DNA of 40,756 nucleotides from Propionibacteriaceae bacterium (lineage in GTDB: Bacteria > Actinomycetota > Actinomycetes > Propionibacteriales > Propionibacteriaceae). Positions 29,831 through 38,780 of the stretch are shown here, in pieces. The stretch lies in contig JADGPA010000010.1 in assembly GCA_017882685.1 (NCBI GenBank), forward strand, positions 1-40,756, written 5' to 3'. Position 1 is the first letter of the stretch. Each line of letters begins with the position of its first letter. A program made the position numbers and the translations under genes. The notes beneath the pieces were generated by a model. That model was not told where the DNA came from, ran no database searches, and worked only from the letters and a program-made list of their open reading frames with translations.

Positions 29831-30894
29831 GTACTACGTTGACTTACGATGCGCTGCTGCTTCTCGGGTTTGGCGGTCCTGAGGGAGAAGAGGAGGTCCT
29901 GCCCTTCCTCCAGCGGGTAACGGCAGGACGCGGGATTCCGCCCGAGCGGCTGAAGGTTGTCGGTCACCACTACTACACGCTGGGTGGCGTCAGCCCGATC
30001 AATGAGCAGAACCGGGCGTTGCTCGCAGCACTCAGCGAGGCCATCGCCGGGTTGGGCGTGGCCATCGACTCTGTGCTCGCCAACCGCAACTCGCCACCGT
30101 TCGTCGCCGACGTCCTTGCCGACCTCGCGGCGAAGGGGCACAGCCGCGTGCTTGCCGTCGCCACCGCCGCCTACTCCGGGTACTCCAGCTGCCGGCAGTA
30201 CCGTGAGGACCTGGGCATCGCCATCGAACACGAAGGGCTTGGGCTTGAGCTCAGAAAGCTGCCGCCGTTCTTCGACCTGCCCGGGTTCACCGATGCGATC
30301 GTCGAGTTGCTGTTGGCCGCCCTGCCCGCCGGCCTCGACCTTGCCGCACCCGGCAGTCGGCTCGTCTTCACCACCCATTCGATCCCGAACGCTGTGGCAG
30401 CGACCGCAGGGCCGGACGGCGACGCATACCTCGTCCAGCACCGCTGGGTGGCCGACCGGGTCGTCGACGCCGTTGCAGTGGCCATCGGGCAGCGGCCGGA
30501 GTGGCAGCTGGTCTTCCAGTCCCGCAGCGGCCCGCCCTCCGTGCCGTGGCTGGAGCCGGACGTGAACGACGTGCTCCGCACCCTGGGCGCCGACGGCGTC
30601 ACCGACGTCGTCCTCGTGCCGATCGGGTTCCTCAGCGACCACATGGAAGTCATCTGGGACCTGGACACCGAGGCGATGGCAACCGCGGCCGAGGTCGGGA
30701 TCCGCCTGGTCCGCACGCCCACAGTCGGCACGCACCCGCGCTTCGTCGACGACCTCGCCACCCGGATCGTCGCCGAGTTGCGCACCGGATCCCCCGTCGC
30801 AACCGAGGGGCAGTTCTGCTTCGGCGGTTGCTGCGCGAACCCGCGCAGGGAGGCTCCGGTGGTGCCCGGGCTCGCCATAGACCCGCTGCCGTGA
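29827..30894 (+). CDS. hemH: Coproporphyrin III ferrochelatase (HemH/CpfC)
   Basis: About 355 residues. YDALLLLGFGGPEG is the usual start, and VLVPIGFLSDHMEVIWDLD holds the conserved Glu/Asp near the active site. TTHSIP appears as expected, with the metal-site His. It inserts ferrous iron into coproporphyrin III. Cys122 (SSCRQYRED) and Cys331/335/336 near the C-terminus (FCFGGCCANP) match the pattern of [2Fe-2S]-containing actinobacterial ferrochelatases. The start is TTG 29827 overlapping the hemQ stop (TTGA); a TTG at 29839 is possible. The frame upstream to 29038 shadows hemQ. Confidence 0.93.
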   Translation: MSTTLTYDALLLLGFGGPEGEEEVLPFLQRVTAGRGIPPERLKVVGHHYYTLGGVSPINEQNRALLAALSEAIAGLGVAIDSVLANRNSPPFVADVLADLAAKGHSRVLAVATAAYSGYSSCRQYREDLGIAIEHEGLGLELRKLPPFFDLPGFTDAIVELLLAALPAGLDLAAPGSRLVFTTHSIPNAVAATAGPDGDAYLVQHRWVADRVVDAVAVAIGQRPEWQLVFQSRSGPPSVPWLEPDVNDVLRTLGADGVTDVVLVPIGFLSDHMEVIWDLDTEAMATAAEVGIRLVRTPTVGTHPRFVDDLATRIVAELRTGSPVATEGQFCFGGCCANPRREAPVVPGLAIDPLP

Positions 30895-32519
30895 AGCTCC
30901 GCCTCGCCACCCGCGGGTCAGCGCTGGCCTGGACGCAGTCCGGGCATGTCGCCGACGCGCTGCGCGCCCGCGGCCACGAGGTGGAGCTGGTCCGCATCAC
31001 CACCCAGGGCGACGTCTCCGACGCTCCCCTTGCCAGCCTTGGTGGGACGGGGGTCTTCGTCGGCGCCGTCCGCGGGGCCGTGCTCGCCGGTGACTGCGAC
31101 CTCGCCGTCCATTCCTTCAAGGACCTGCCCACCGCTGCAGCACCCGGCCTCCAGCTCGGCGCCGTCCCACCCCGCGAAGACCCGGCGGACGCCCTGTGCT
31201 GCCGCGACGGCCTCACCCTGGCCGGCCTGCCGGAGGGCGCGAAGGTCGGCACCGGCTCGCCACGCCGGGCAGCGCAACTGCTGGCGCTGCGGCCCGATCT
31301 GACCATCGTGGAGATCAGGGGCAACGTGGAGACCCGGCTGCGACGCGCAGGAGAGGACCTGGACGCCGTCGTGCTCGCTGCCGCCGGCCTGCGCCGGCTG
31401 GGCCTCGCCGACCGGATCACCGAACTGTTCGACGTGGCTACCTTCCTGCCGGCACCCGCTCAGGGCGCCCTCGCCGTGGAGTGCCGCCTGGACGCGCAGC
31501 CCGCGCTGCTGGAAGCCCTCTCCGACCTCGACGACCCGGCCACACGGCTGGCCGCCCTCGCCGAACGGGCCGTGCTTGCCCGGCTGGAGGCTGGCTGCGC
31601 CGCGCCAGTGGCGGCGCACGCGCGCCTGGTGAACGGCACGATTTCGTTGACGGCGGCGGTGGTGGCCCTCGACGGCTCGCGGCGGCTCAGCGAACACGCC
31701 TCCGGCGAGCCCGACGACACTGCTGCCACGGCGCTCGGGGAACTCGTCGCCGACCGGCTGCTTGCCGCTGGCGCAGGCACGATCGCAGAACTGGGCGCAG
31801 CAAAGCCACGGCCACTGACCGGGCGTCGTATCCTGCTGCCCGAACGCTCCCCCGCAGGGACGGCGGAGGCCCTGACCGCCGCCGGTGCGGCCGTCGTGCA
31901 ATCCACGTTCACCACGCAACGGCCACTTCCCACAATCGAACTCGAAGAGGCGCTGACCGCGGGGTGCGACTGGCTGGTTGTGACCTCAGCCAACACGGTG
32001 ACCATGCTCGGTCAGCAGGGGTTCGACCTGGCACCACGCCTGTCGGAAGGGACAAGGGTTGCGGCCGTCGGGCCGGCGACCGCGTCCGCGCTGCGCGGGG
32101 CTGGCGTCACCGTCGATGTGGTCGCCGACCCGGGCGGTGGCGCTGCCCTGGTTTCGGCGTTCCCTGCCGGGCAAGGCCTCATCCTGCTGCCGGGCGCAGA
32201 ACAGTCCTCGCCGGAACCGGCTTCGGGGCTCACGGCCAAGGGGTGGACCGTGCGCCGCGTGCCGGTCTACCGGACCGTCGTCGCGCCCCAACCGCCGGAC
32301 GTCGTCTCGGAGTGGTCCCGGCTCGACGCGTTCGTCGTGACCGCAGGATCCGTGGCGCGCGCAGCCGTCGAGGCGGGAGGGCTGCCCGGCCCGAAGGTCG
32401 TCGCCATCGGCGAGGCCGCTGCGGCCGCAGCCCGCGCCGCAGGGCTGGATGTTGTCGCAGTGGCCGACCGTCCCGACGCCGGCGGGATCGCCGGCGCCGT
32501 CATGGCCGCGCTGGCCTGA
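30891..32519 (+). CDS. hemCD: Fused porphobilinogen deaminase-uroporphyrinogen III synthase (HemC-HemD)
   Basis: 542 residues with two enzymes in one chain. HemC (about 1-295): LRLATRGSALAWTQ, DLAVHSFKDLPT, GTGSPRRAAQL and LEAGCAAPVAAHA, with Cys236 as the dipyrromethane cofactor site. HemD (about 300-542): LTGRRILLPERS, DWLVVTSANTV, VAAVGPATASAL, FVVTAGSVARAA, as in uroporphyrinogen III synthase. The fusion would pass the unstable hydroxymethylbilane straight to the cyclase. GTG start overlaps the hemH stop (GTGA). It ends the first heme transcription unit; the convergent HAD gene stops 15 bases away. Confidence 0.94.
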   Translation: MKLRLATRGSALAWTQSGHVADALRARGHEVELVRITTQGDVSDAPLASLGGTGVFVGAVRGAVLAGDCDLAVHSFKDLPTAAAPGLQLGAVPPREDPADALCCRDGLTLAGLPEGAKVGTGSPRRAAQLLALRPDLTIVEIRGNVETRLRRAGEDLDAVVLAAAGLRRLGLADRITELFDVATFLPAPAQGALAVECRLDAQPALLEALSDLDDPATRLAALAERAVLARLEAGCAAPVAAHARLVNGTISLTAAVVALDGSRRLSEHASGEPDDTAATALGELVADRLLAAGAGTIAELGAAKPRPLTGRRILLPERSPAGTAEALTAAGAAVVQSTFTTQRPLPTIELEEALTAGCDWLVVTSANTVTMLGQQGFDLAPRLSEGTRVAAVGPATASALRGAGVTVDVVADPGGGAALVSAFPAGQGLILLPGAEQSSPEPASGLTAKGWTVRRVPVYRTVVAPQPPDVVSEWSRLDAFVVTAGSVARAAVEAGGLPGPKVVAIGEAAAAAARAAGLDVVAVADRPDAGGIAGAVMAALA

Positions 32520-32534
32520 GCCAGGCGCCGCGGC

Positions 32535-33314
32535 TCAGAGCATCGGCACCAAGTCGGCAACCGAGTCCAGCACGAGGCTGGGACGGTAGGGGTAGGTCTC
32601 GATCTCGTCGACCTTGGTGACCCCGGAGAGCACAAGCACGGTGAGGAGGCCCGCTTCCATGCCGGCAACGATGTCGGTGTCCATCCGGTCACCGATCATC
32701 GCCGTGGTCTCGGAATGGGCCTCGATCCTGTTCATCGCCGAGCGGAACATCATCGGGTTCGGCTTCCCGACGACGTAGGGCTGCCGGTTGGTTGCGGCCG
32801 TGATCATCGCAGCCACCGCGCCGGTAGCCGGCAGCAGCCCGCTGGGTGAAGGGCCGACGGTGTCAGGGTTGGTGACGATGAACCGCGCGCCGGCGCTGAT
32901 CAGCCGGATGGCGTTGGTGATCGCCTCGAAAGAGTAGTTGCGGGTCTCCCCCAGCACGACGAAGGCCGGGTCGGTCTCTGTCAGGACGAAGCCGGCCTCG
33001 TGCATGGCCATGGTCAGGCCGGCTTCGCCGATAACGAAGGCGGTCTTGTGGCCGGGTTGGCCGGCGAGGAATGCGCCGGTGGCCATGGCGGAGGTCCACA
33101 GGTTCTCCTCCGGGACCGGAAGACCGGAGCGGGCCAGCCGCGCAGCGAGGTCGCGCGGGGTGTAGGTCGAGTTGTTGGTGAGGACAAGGAAGCGGCGGGA
33201 GGTGTCCACCCAGCGCTGCAGGAGCGCGACGGCGCCGGGAACCGGCTGCTCGTCGTGGACAAGGACCCCGTCCATGTCGGTGAGGAAGCATTCGATGTCG
33301 CGCACATTCCGCAT
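32535..33314 (-). CDS. HAD superfamily phosphatase, NagD-like (class IIA)
   Basis: 259 residues. Motif I FLTDMDGVLVHDEQ holds the nucleophile Asp and the acid/base Asp. Motif II is LTNNSTYTP, and the C2-type cap is followed by KPNPMMF (motif III Lys) and MIGDRMDTDIVAG (motif IV). NagD-like enzymes hydrolyse nucleotide or sugar phosphates; the substrate here is unknown. It sits inside the heme cluster on the opposite strand, so a direct heme role is not implied. Start ATG 33314; only a weak GGGATG site precedes it. The long open frame upstream to 34184 is the shadow of hemB. Confidence 0.85.
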   Translation of the reverse strand: MRNVRDIECFLTDMDGVLVHDEQPVPGAVALLQRWVDTSRRFLVLTNNSTYTPRDLAARLARSGLPVPEENLWTSAMATGAFLAGQPGHKTAFVIGEAGLTMAMHEAGFVLTETDPAFVVLGETRNYSFEAITNAIRLISAGARFIVTNPDTVGPSPSGLLPATGAVAAMITAATNRQPYVVGKPNPMMFRSAMNRIEAHSETTAMIGDRMDTDIVAGMEAGLLTVLVLSGVTKVDEIETYPYRPSLVLDSVADLVPML

Positions 33315-33342
33315 GCAGCAAGCATCCCATTCCCAGCGCTCC

Positions 33343-33366
33343 GGGAACCAACCCGGCCCGGTTCCC
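33343..33366. promoter_or_regulatory. Inverted repeat between the HAD gene and hemB
   Basis: GGGAACC (33343-33349) and GGTTCCC (33360-33366) form perfect 7-base arms around 10 bases, in the 105-base divergent space that must hold the promoters of hemB-hemL and the HAD gene. It could be an operator for a dimeric regulator. It is not placed like a terminator. No known regulator can be matched. Confidence 0.3.
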
Positions 33367-33419
33367 GACCTCCGTGCGACATGAGCGAGAATGGCCTGAC
33401 ACCACTTCGAAGGAGCCAG

Positions 33420-34400
33420 ATGACAACGATCGCGAGGCGTCCACGCCGGTTGCGGACCACCCCGGCGATCCGCCGGCTGGTCGCAGAGACCCGGGTGCAT
33501 CCCGCCCAGCTCGTGTTGCCGGTGTTCGTCGCAGACGGGCTCAGCGAGCCGAACCCGATCAGCTCGCTGCCGGGCGTAGTGCAACACACGCTCGACTCGG
33601 TGCGCGCAGAGGCGAATGCCGCCGTCTCCGCAGGCATCGGGGGGATCGTGCTGTTCGGCGTCCCCGAGCCCGACGACAAGGACGCCACCGGCTCGGCCGC
33701 CTACGCCGCCGATGGCATCCTCAACCGGGCGATCGCCGCGCTGCGCGCAGAGGTCGGCGACGACCTGCCGATCATCGCCGACACGTGCCTCGACGAGTTC
33801 ACTGACCACGGTCACTGCGGCGTGCTGGACGCCGACGGACGGGTCGACAACGACGCGACCGTCGAGCTGTACGTGCGTCAGGCGGTGTCGCAGGCAGAGG
33901 CCGGAGCCCACTTCGTCTCCCCCTCGGGAATGATGGACGGCCAGGTCGCAGCCATCCGCGCGGGCCTCGATGTCGCCGGCCACTCCGACGTGGGCATCCT
34001 CGCCTACGCGGTCAAGTACGCCTCCGCCTTCTACGGTCCCTTCCGGGAAGCCGTCGGCTCGTCCCTCGTCGGCGATCGCAGGACCTACCAGCAGGACTCG
34101 GCGAACCGTCGGGAGGGACGCCTCGAAGCCGCCCTCGACGAGCTGGAGGGCGCGGACCTGCTGATGGTGAAACCCGCCTCCCACTACCTCGACGTGCTGG
34201 CGGACGTCGCCGCCTGGTCCCGGATTCCGGTGGCCGCCTACCAGGTGTCCGGGGAGTACGCGATGATCGCCGCAGCTGCGGAGCGGGGCTGGATCGACCG
34301 GCAGGCGACCCTTACAGAGGCGGTCACCTGCATCGTGCGGGCCGGCGCAGACATCGTGCTCACCTACGCAGCACTCGAGCTCGCCGGCTGGCTGAAGTGA
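33420..34400 (+). CDS. hemB: Delta-aminolevulinic acid dehydratase (porphobilinogen synthase)
   Basis: 326 residues. Schiff-base lysines are Lys199 ([15 protein letters not shown]) and Lys251 ([14 protein letters not shown]). The active-site metal motif reads [17 protein letters not shown] (Cys123, Asp125, Cys133), a mixture of the Zn type (three Cys) and the Mg type. It condenses two ALA molecules into porphobilinogen, feeding HemCD. ATG 33420 has a strong AAGGAG upstream; the frame to 33000 shadows the HAD gene. It overlaps hemL by 4 bases (GTGA). Confidence 0.95.
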   Translation: MTTIARRPRRLRTTPAIRRLVAETRVHPAQLVLPVFVADGLSEPNPISSLPGVVQHTLDSVRAEANAAVSAGIGGIVLFGVPEPDDKDATGSAAYAADGILNRAIAALRAEVGDDLPIIADTCLDEFTDHGHCGVLDADGRVDNDATVELYVRQAVSQAEAGAHFVSPSGMMDGQVAAIRAGLDVAGHSDVGILAYAVKYASAFYGPFREAVGSSLVGDRRTYQQDSANRREGRLEAALDELEGADLLMVKPASHYLDVLADVAAWSRIPVAAYQVSGEYAMIAAAAERGWIDRQATLTEAVTCIVRAGADIVLTYAALELAGWLK

Positions 34401-35698
34401 GCGGCAACGACGCTGCCTTCGAGCGCGCCCTCCGGATCATCCCGGGCGGGGTCTCGTCGCCGGTACGGGCGTTCGGTTCGGTGGGCGGCAGCCCCGTCTT
34501 CATCGCGAGAGCCGCCGGCCCGTACTCCTACGACGTGGACGGGCGTGAATACGTCGACCTCGTCGGTTCGTGGGGCCCGGCACTGCTTGGCCACGCCCAT
34601 CCCGAGGTGGTCGCCGCCGTGCAGGCCGCAGCAGCGCGTGGTTTGTCCTTCGGTGCGCCGACGGTGGCGGAGGCCGAACTCGCTGAAGCGATCAGCGCGC
34701 GGGTGCCGCTGGCGCAGAAGGTACGGCTGGTCTCCACCGGCACAGAGGCGTGCATGACCGCCGTCCGGCTGGCGCGGGGTGCTACGGGACGTGACCTCCT
34801 GGTGAAGTTCGCCGGTTGCTACCACGGCCATTCCGACGCGCTGCTCGCTGCGGCCGGATCGGGCCTGGCCACTGGCGGGCTGCCCGGTTCGGCCGGCGTC
34901 ACCGCTGCAGCCACGGCCCAGACACTGGTGGTCCCCTACAACGACGCCGACGCGATCCGCGCGCTCTTCGCTGAACGCGGTGGCGAGATCGCCGCCGTGA
35001 TCACAGAGCCGGCGGCCGCCAACATGGGCATCGTGCCACCAGAACCGGGCTTCAACGCCCTGCTCTGGGAGCTGACCGCAGCCCACGGCGCCCTCCTGAT
35101 CTACGACGAGGTCCTCACCGGCTTCCGGGTGTCCGCGTCCGGGTGGTGGGGCCTGGAAGGCGGGGTCGAGCCGGACCTGTTCACCTTCGGGAAGGTGGTG
35201 GGCGGCGGCATGCCGCTGGCTGCCCTCGGCGGTCGCGCAGGGCTGATGGACATGCTGGCCCCGCTCGGACCGGTCTACCAGGCCGGAACGCTGTCGGGGA
35301 ACCCGCTGGCAACGGCGGCCGGCATCGCCACCCTTCGGCTGGCCGACGCCGGTGTCTACGAACGCGTCGACTCGGCGTCAGCCCAGCTGTCCACAGAAGT
35401 CTCTGCTGCGTTCACACGGGCTGGCGTGCCGCACCGCCTGCAGCGGGCCGGCTCACTGTTCTCTGTATTCATCGGCCTCGAATCCCCCGTCCGCGACTAT
35501 GCGACGGCACTGCGTCAAGACACCGGGGCGTTCCGGGCGTTCTTCCACGCGATGCTGGACGCAGGGGTGGCTCTGCCGCCGTCTGCATACGAGGCGTGGT
35601 TCCTCTCCGCGGCCCACGACCAGCACGCGCTGGATCAGGTGGTGTCGGCGCTGCCGGTTGCCGCCGCGGCGGCGGCGTCAGCGCTCAGTTCGTCTTGA
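34397..35698 (+). CDS. hemL: Glutamate-1-semialdehyde 2,1-aminomutase
   Basis: 433-residue PLP enzyme. [13 protein letters not shown] is diagnostic for Hem[21 protein letters not shown] the phosphate site, [14 protein letters not shown] the PLP Asp, and [20 protein letters not shown] the Schiff-base Lys266. It converts glutamate-1-semialdehyde, the HemA product, to ALA. GTG start overlaps the hemB stop. Its 3' end overlaps the 3' end of the convergent RCC1 gene by 14 bases (35685-35698). Confidence 0.95.
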   Translation: MSGNDAAFERALRIIPGGVSSPVRAFGSVGGSPVFIARAAGPYSYDVDGREYVDLVGSWGPALLGHAHPEVVAAVQAAAARGLSFGAPTVAEAELAEAISARVPLAQKVRLVSTGTEACMTAVRLARGATGRDLLVKFAGCYHGHSDALLAAAGSGLATGGLPGSAGVTAAATAQTLVVPYNDADAIRALFAERGGEIAAVITEPAAANMGIVPPEPGFNALLWELTAAHGALLIYDEVLTGFRVSASGWWGLEGGVEPDLFTFGKVVGGGMPLAALGGRAGLMDMLAPLGPVYQAGTLSGNPLATAAGIATLRLADAGVYERVDSASAQLSTEVSAAFTRAGVPHRLQRAGSLFSVFIGLESPVRDYATALRQDTGAFRAFFHAMLDAGVALPPSAYEAWFLSAAHDQHALDQVVSALPVAAAAAASALSSS

Positions 35699-38600
35699 CG
35701 GCCACCCAGGCACTGGTGTTGCTCAGGCCCCCGTCCACCACGTACTTGAGGCGGTAGTAGTAGGTGGTGCCGGGCGTCAGCGAACAGGTGCCCGGGGTGA
35801 TCAGGGTGGCGCCCGTTGCGCAGGGAGCCCCGGCAACAGCCTGGACGGTCACCGGGACGGTGCTGGAGGTGATCGTGTTGTTGCCCAGGCGGCCCTCAGC
35901 GTTCTGGCCCCAGCAGTAGGCAACCGACCCGGAGACCGCACAGGTGTGCGTGGCTCCGGCGGCCACCTGGTCGACGGTCCCGGACATGACGCCCGATGCG
36001 GTCACGGCAACGGGGGTCCTCTGGTCGGTGGTGTTGCCGTTGCCCAGTTGGCCGTTGCCGTTGTCGCCCCAGCAGTACGCCTTGCCGGTCGCGACGACGC
36101 AGCTGGAGTACATCCCCGCCGAGAGGCTGGTCAGGGTGGCGCCGGCAGTCCACGGCGCTGTCACCGCCACCGCCGATGTCTGCGTAGTGGTGTTCCCGTT
36201 GCCGAGCTGGCCATTGTTGTTGTAGCCCCAGCAGTACGCCTTGCCGCCGGCGATCACACAGGTGTGCGCCTGCCCGGCGCTGACGGCGGACACCGTGAGC
36301 CCGCTGAGGACTCCGGTGGTCAGCACGGCGACCGGCACGGAGCTGTTGGTGTTGCTGCCGACACCGAGCTGGCCGGACACGTTGGAGCCCCAGCAGTAGG
36401 CCGCACCCCCGGCGATCGCGCAGGTGTGCGCGGCCCCGGCAGCGATGGCGGTGACGGTCTTGGTGGCCAGCACGCCCTGCACCAGCACCGGCGACGTGCG
36501 CTGCGTGGTGCTGCCGTCACCGAGTTGGCCGCGGGAGTTGTCCCCCCAGCAGTAGACCTTGCCGCCGGTCAGCGCGCAGGAATGCATGTAGCCGGTCGCG
36601 ACATCCGTCACACCGGTGATCGAGCCGGCCTGCACCGGAGTCGTGCTCTGGGCATTCGTGCCGTTGCCCAGTTCCCCGTGAATGTTGAGGCCCCAGCAGT
36701 AGACACCGCCATCGGCCACCGCGCAGGTGTGCTGGCCGCCGTTGGCATCGTCCATCCCCGCGGAGATCTCGGTCACGGTCTTGCCAGACAGCACACCGGT
36801 GGCCACGACGGCGGTCGGCACGGTGGCGTCCGTCGTGCTGCCGAGACCCAGCTCGCCGTTGGTGTTGTCGCCCCAGCAGTAGGCCGCACCCTCGAGGATG
36901 CCGCAGGTGTGGTCGGTGCCTGCGGAGACCTGAGTGACCTTCACGCTGGAAGTCCGCTTTGCGAACCCGCCGCGGTCGAGCGCGGTCAGCATGCCGCCGC
37001 GGTAGACGGTGACTGGGTTCGACCCACTGGAGCTTGTCGAGCGCTGCAGCGTGAACTCAGAGTAGGACTTGGACAATTCGCTGACCTGACCCCACCCGAG
37101 CGTGAGCGACGTGGTGGCCTTCGCCGTTGCGGCGGGAGGAACAGCGCCGCGGGTCTTGGTCGTCACCTTCAACCAGGCGCTGTTCGGTGCGGTCCAGGTG
37201 CCGACGCCGTAGCCGAGCCGGCCGTAGTAGTCGGTGCCCTCCTGGAGGGAGCAGTCGCTGCCGTTGAGGCGCACCGAGCCTGTGGCGCAGATCGGTCCGG
37301 TGATCGCTGCGTCCACCGGGGTGGTCGTGCTGGCCGAGGCCTTGTTGCCGAGCTGGCCGCTGGTGCCCAGCCCCCAGCAGGCGCCCGGGGTGTCGCCGTT
37401 GGCGCAGGTGAACTGGCCGCCTGCGCTGATCGTGGCGAGGGTGCGCCCGGACAGTACTCCGCTAGCGCTGACGGCCACCGCTGCACCAGCGGACGCTGTG
37501 GTGGTCCCGTTGCCGAGCTGACCCGATGCGCCCCCGCCCCAGCAGTGCGCTGCGCCGCCGGCGATTGCGCACGAGTGGGTGCTGCCGGCCGAAATCGCGG
37601 TCACGTTCGCCGAGGCTGCCACTGTCCCGGTGACGGCGACCGGCGAGGACTGGTTGCCTGCGGTGAGGACGCCATTGCCGAGTCGGCCGTTGGTGGTGAG
37701 GCCCCAGCAGTATGCGTTGGCATCAGCGACTGCGCAGGAGTGGGCGTCGCCTGCGGAAATGGCGGTGACCGTCCGTCCGCTCAGGACACCGCCGGTGGTG
37801 ACAGCGACCGGCGCCGTGCGCTGCGTCGTTGTGGTGTCGCCGACCTGGCCGTTGGTGTTCACTCCCCAGCAGAAGGCAAGGCCATCGGCGATCGCGCAGC
37901 TGTGCGAGGTGCCAGCAGAGATCGCGGTGACGGCGCGGCCGGAAAGGATCCCGGTGGCGGTGCTCACGGCAACCGCGCTGGTCGTCGAGGTGGTCGAGGT
38001 GTTGCCCAACTGGCCGTTGGCGTTGTTACCCCAGCAGTAGGCGGTGCCGTCGGCCACCGCACAGGCGTGCGTACCGCCCGCGGAGATGCCTGTCACGGTC
38101 TTGCTGGACGGAATGCCGAAGACGGCTGTCGGCGTGGACGTGTTCCCGGTTCCGTTGAGACCGGTGCGGCCACTACCGCCGTTGCCCCAGCAGTACGCAT
38201 CGCCATCGGCGACGGCGCAGGTGAAGTCGGTACCGGCGCTCACGTCGCTGACAGTCTTGCTCGCGAAGGTGGTGACAAGCGTCGGCGTGGATGTCGGGCT
38301 GGTGGTGCCCGGACCGAGCGCGCCGCCCGCGCTTGTGCCCCAGCAGTACAGCTGGCCGCGGGCAATCCCGCAGGCGTGGGTGCCACCGGCGCTGATGTCC
38401 GAGAGCGTCAGGTTGCCGGTGGTCGAGTTGGAACCGAGCGTCTGGGTGAAAGTGAGGGCGGGGCCGGAATAGACCTGGGTGGCGTTGCCGCCAGTGGACG
38501 TCGTGGCTCCGGTCAGCACGTAATTTGGGGTTGCCCATGCACCGCTGGCGGCGCTCCATGAGCCTGTGGCCGTCGCAGCCGTGGCGGTGAACTCGGGCGT

Positions 38601-38780
38601 GACTGCGCTCAGGGTGGCTGCGGTGAAGGTGGCCTTGGCGTAATCGGCGTCGATGAAGGTGGCCAGCGTTGCCTGCTGCTGCCAGACCAGGGTCAGGGCT
38701 GCGAGCAAGCCCAAGCCGACGACGGCGAGGCGGCGGCGACCCTTTCGAGGGGCCGGGACGTAGCGCAGACCCCTGCTCAC
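35685..38780 (-). CDS. Giant secreted RCC1-repeat protein with two FN3-embedded propellers and a SipW-type signal
   Basis: 1031 residues. A basic N-terminus and one hydrophobic helix (18-33) precede [18 protein letters not shown], a TasA/camelysin-like SipW signature. Then come two copies of one layout: an FN3 first half (about 70-118; 551-602), seven RCC1 blades (127-495; 613-985), and an FN3 second half with [16 protein letters not shown] (497-543; 986-1031). Each of the 14 blades carries ISAGxxHxC and YCWGxNxxGQLG, with two Cys nine residues apart, suggesting one disulfide per blade. RCC1 repeats form 7-bladed propellers, so both look complete. No sorting signal or C-terminal helix is seen. 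Probably extracellular adhesion or ligand binding. GTG 38780 overlaps the upstream stop. Function not known. Confidence 0.85.
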   Translation of the reverse strand: MSRGLRYVPAPRKGRRRLAVVGLGLLAALTLVWQQQATLATFIDADYAKATFTAATLSAVTPEFTATAATATGSWSAASGAWATPNYVLTGATTSTGGNATQVYSGPALTFTQTLGSNSTTGNLTLSDISAGGTHACGIARGQLYCWGTSAGGALGPGTTSPTSTPTLVTTFASKTVSDVSAGTDFTCAVADGDAYCWGNGGSGRTGLNGTGNTSTPTAVFGIPSSKTVTGISAGGTHACAVADGTAYCWGNNANGQLGNTSTTSTTSAVAVSTATGILSGRAVTAISAGTSHSCAIADGLAFCWGVNTNGQVGDTTTTQRTAPVAVTTGGVLSGRTVTAISAGDAHSCAVADANAYCWGLTTNGRLGNGVLTAGNQSSPVAVTGTVAASANVTAISAGSTHSCAIAGGAAHCWGGGASGQLGNGTTTASAGAAVAVSASGVLSGRTLATISAGGQFTCANGDTPGACWGLGTSGQLGNKASASTTTPVDAAITGPICATGSVRLNGSDCSLQEGTDYYGRLGYGVGTWTAPNSAWLKVTTKTRGAVPPAATAKATTSLTLGWGQVSELSKSYSEFTLQRSTSSSGSNPVTVYRGGMLTALDRGGFAKRTSSVKVTQVSAGTDHTCGILEGAAYCWGDNTNGELGLGSTTDATVPTAVVATGVLSGKTVTEISAGMDDANGGQHTCAVADGGVYCWGLNIHGELGNGTNAQSTTPVQAGSITGVTDVATGYMHSCALTGGKVYCWGDNSRGQLGDGSTTQRTSPVLVQGVLATKTVTAIAAGAAHTCAIAGGAAYCWGSNVSGQLGVGSNTNSSVPVAVLTTGVLSGLTVSAVSAGQAHTCVIAGGKAYCWGYNNNGQLGNGNTTTQTSAVAVTAPWTAGATLTSLSAGMYSSCVVATGKAYCWGDNGNGQLGNGNTTDQRTPVAVTASGVMSGTVDQVAAGATHTCAVSGSVAYCWGQNAEGRLGNNTITSSTVPVTVQAVAGAPCATGATLITPGTCSLTPGTTYYYRLKYVVDGGLSNTSAWVAVKTN
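35826..36944 (-). repeat. Second block of seven RCC1 repeats
   Basis: Protein residues 613-985. Seven imperfect repeats of about 53 residues (159 bases), each with [I/V]SAG, HxC and YCWG. They begin near residues 617, 671, 726, 778, 832, 885 and 938. Coding repeats, not a DNA array. Confidence 0.85.
37296..38402 (-). repeat. First block of seven RCC1 repeats
   Basis: Protein residues 127-495, with repeat starts near 127, 178, 231, 286, 340, 395 and 450. The consensus is the same as in the second block, about 54 residues per unit. An FN3-like tail and a new FN3-like head (about residues 497-602) separate the two blocks. Confidence 0.85.

Noticed and set aside
32520-32534. Possible terminator between hemCD and the HAD gene
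   Set aside because: Only 15 bases separate the two stops, and no hairpin of useful length fits.
35826-38402. Regular spacing of about 160 bases that might suggest a DNA repeat array or CRISPR
   Set aside because: The periodicity follows codons of RCC1 blades, units are imperfect and contiguous, and there are no short identical repeats with unique spacers or cas genes.
35352-38561. Very long open frame (over 1000 codons) on the plus strand, antisense to the RCC1 gene
   Set aside because: Its translation is low-complexity Arg/Ala/Gly/Pro text with no domain. It starts inside hemL in the wrong frame and exists because the repetitive high-GC sense gene avoids stops on the other strand.
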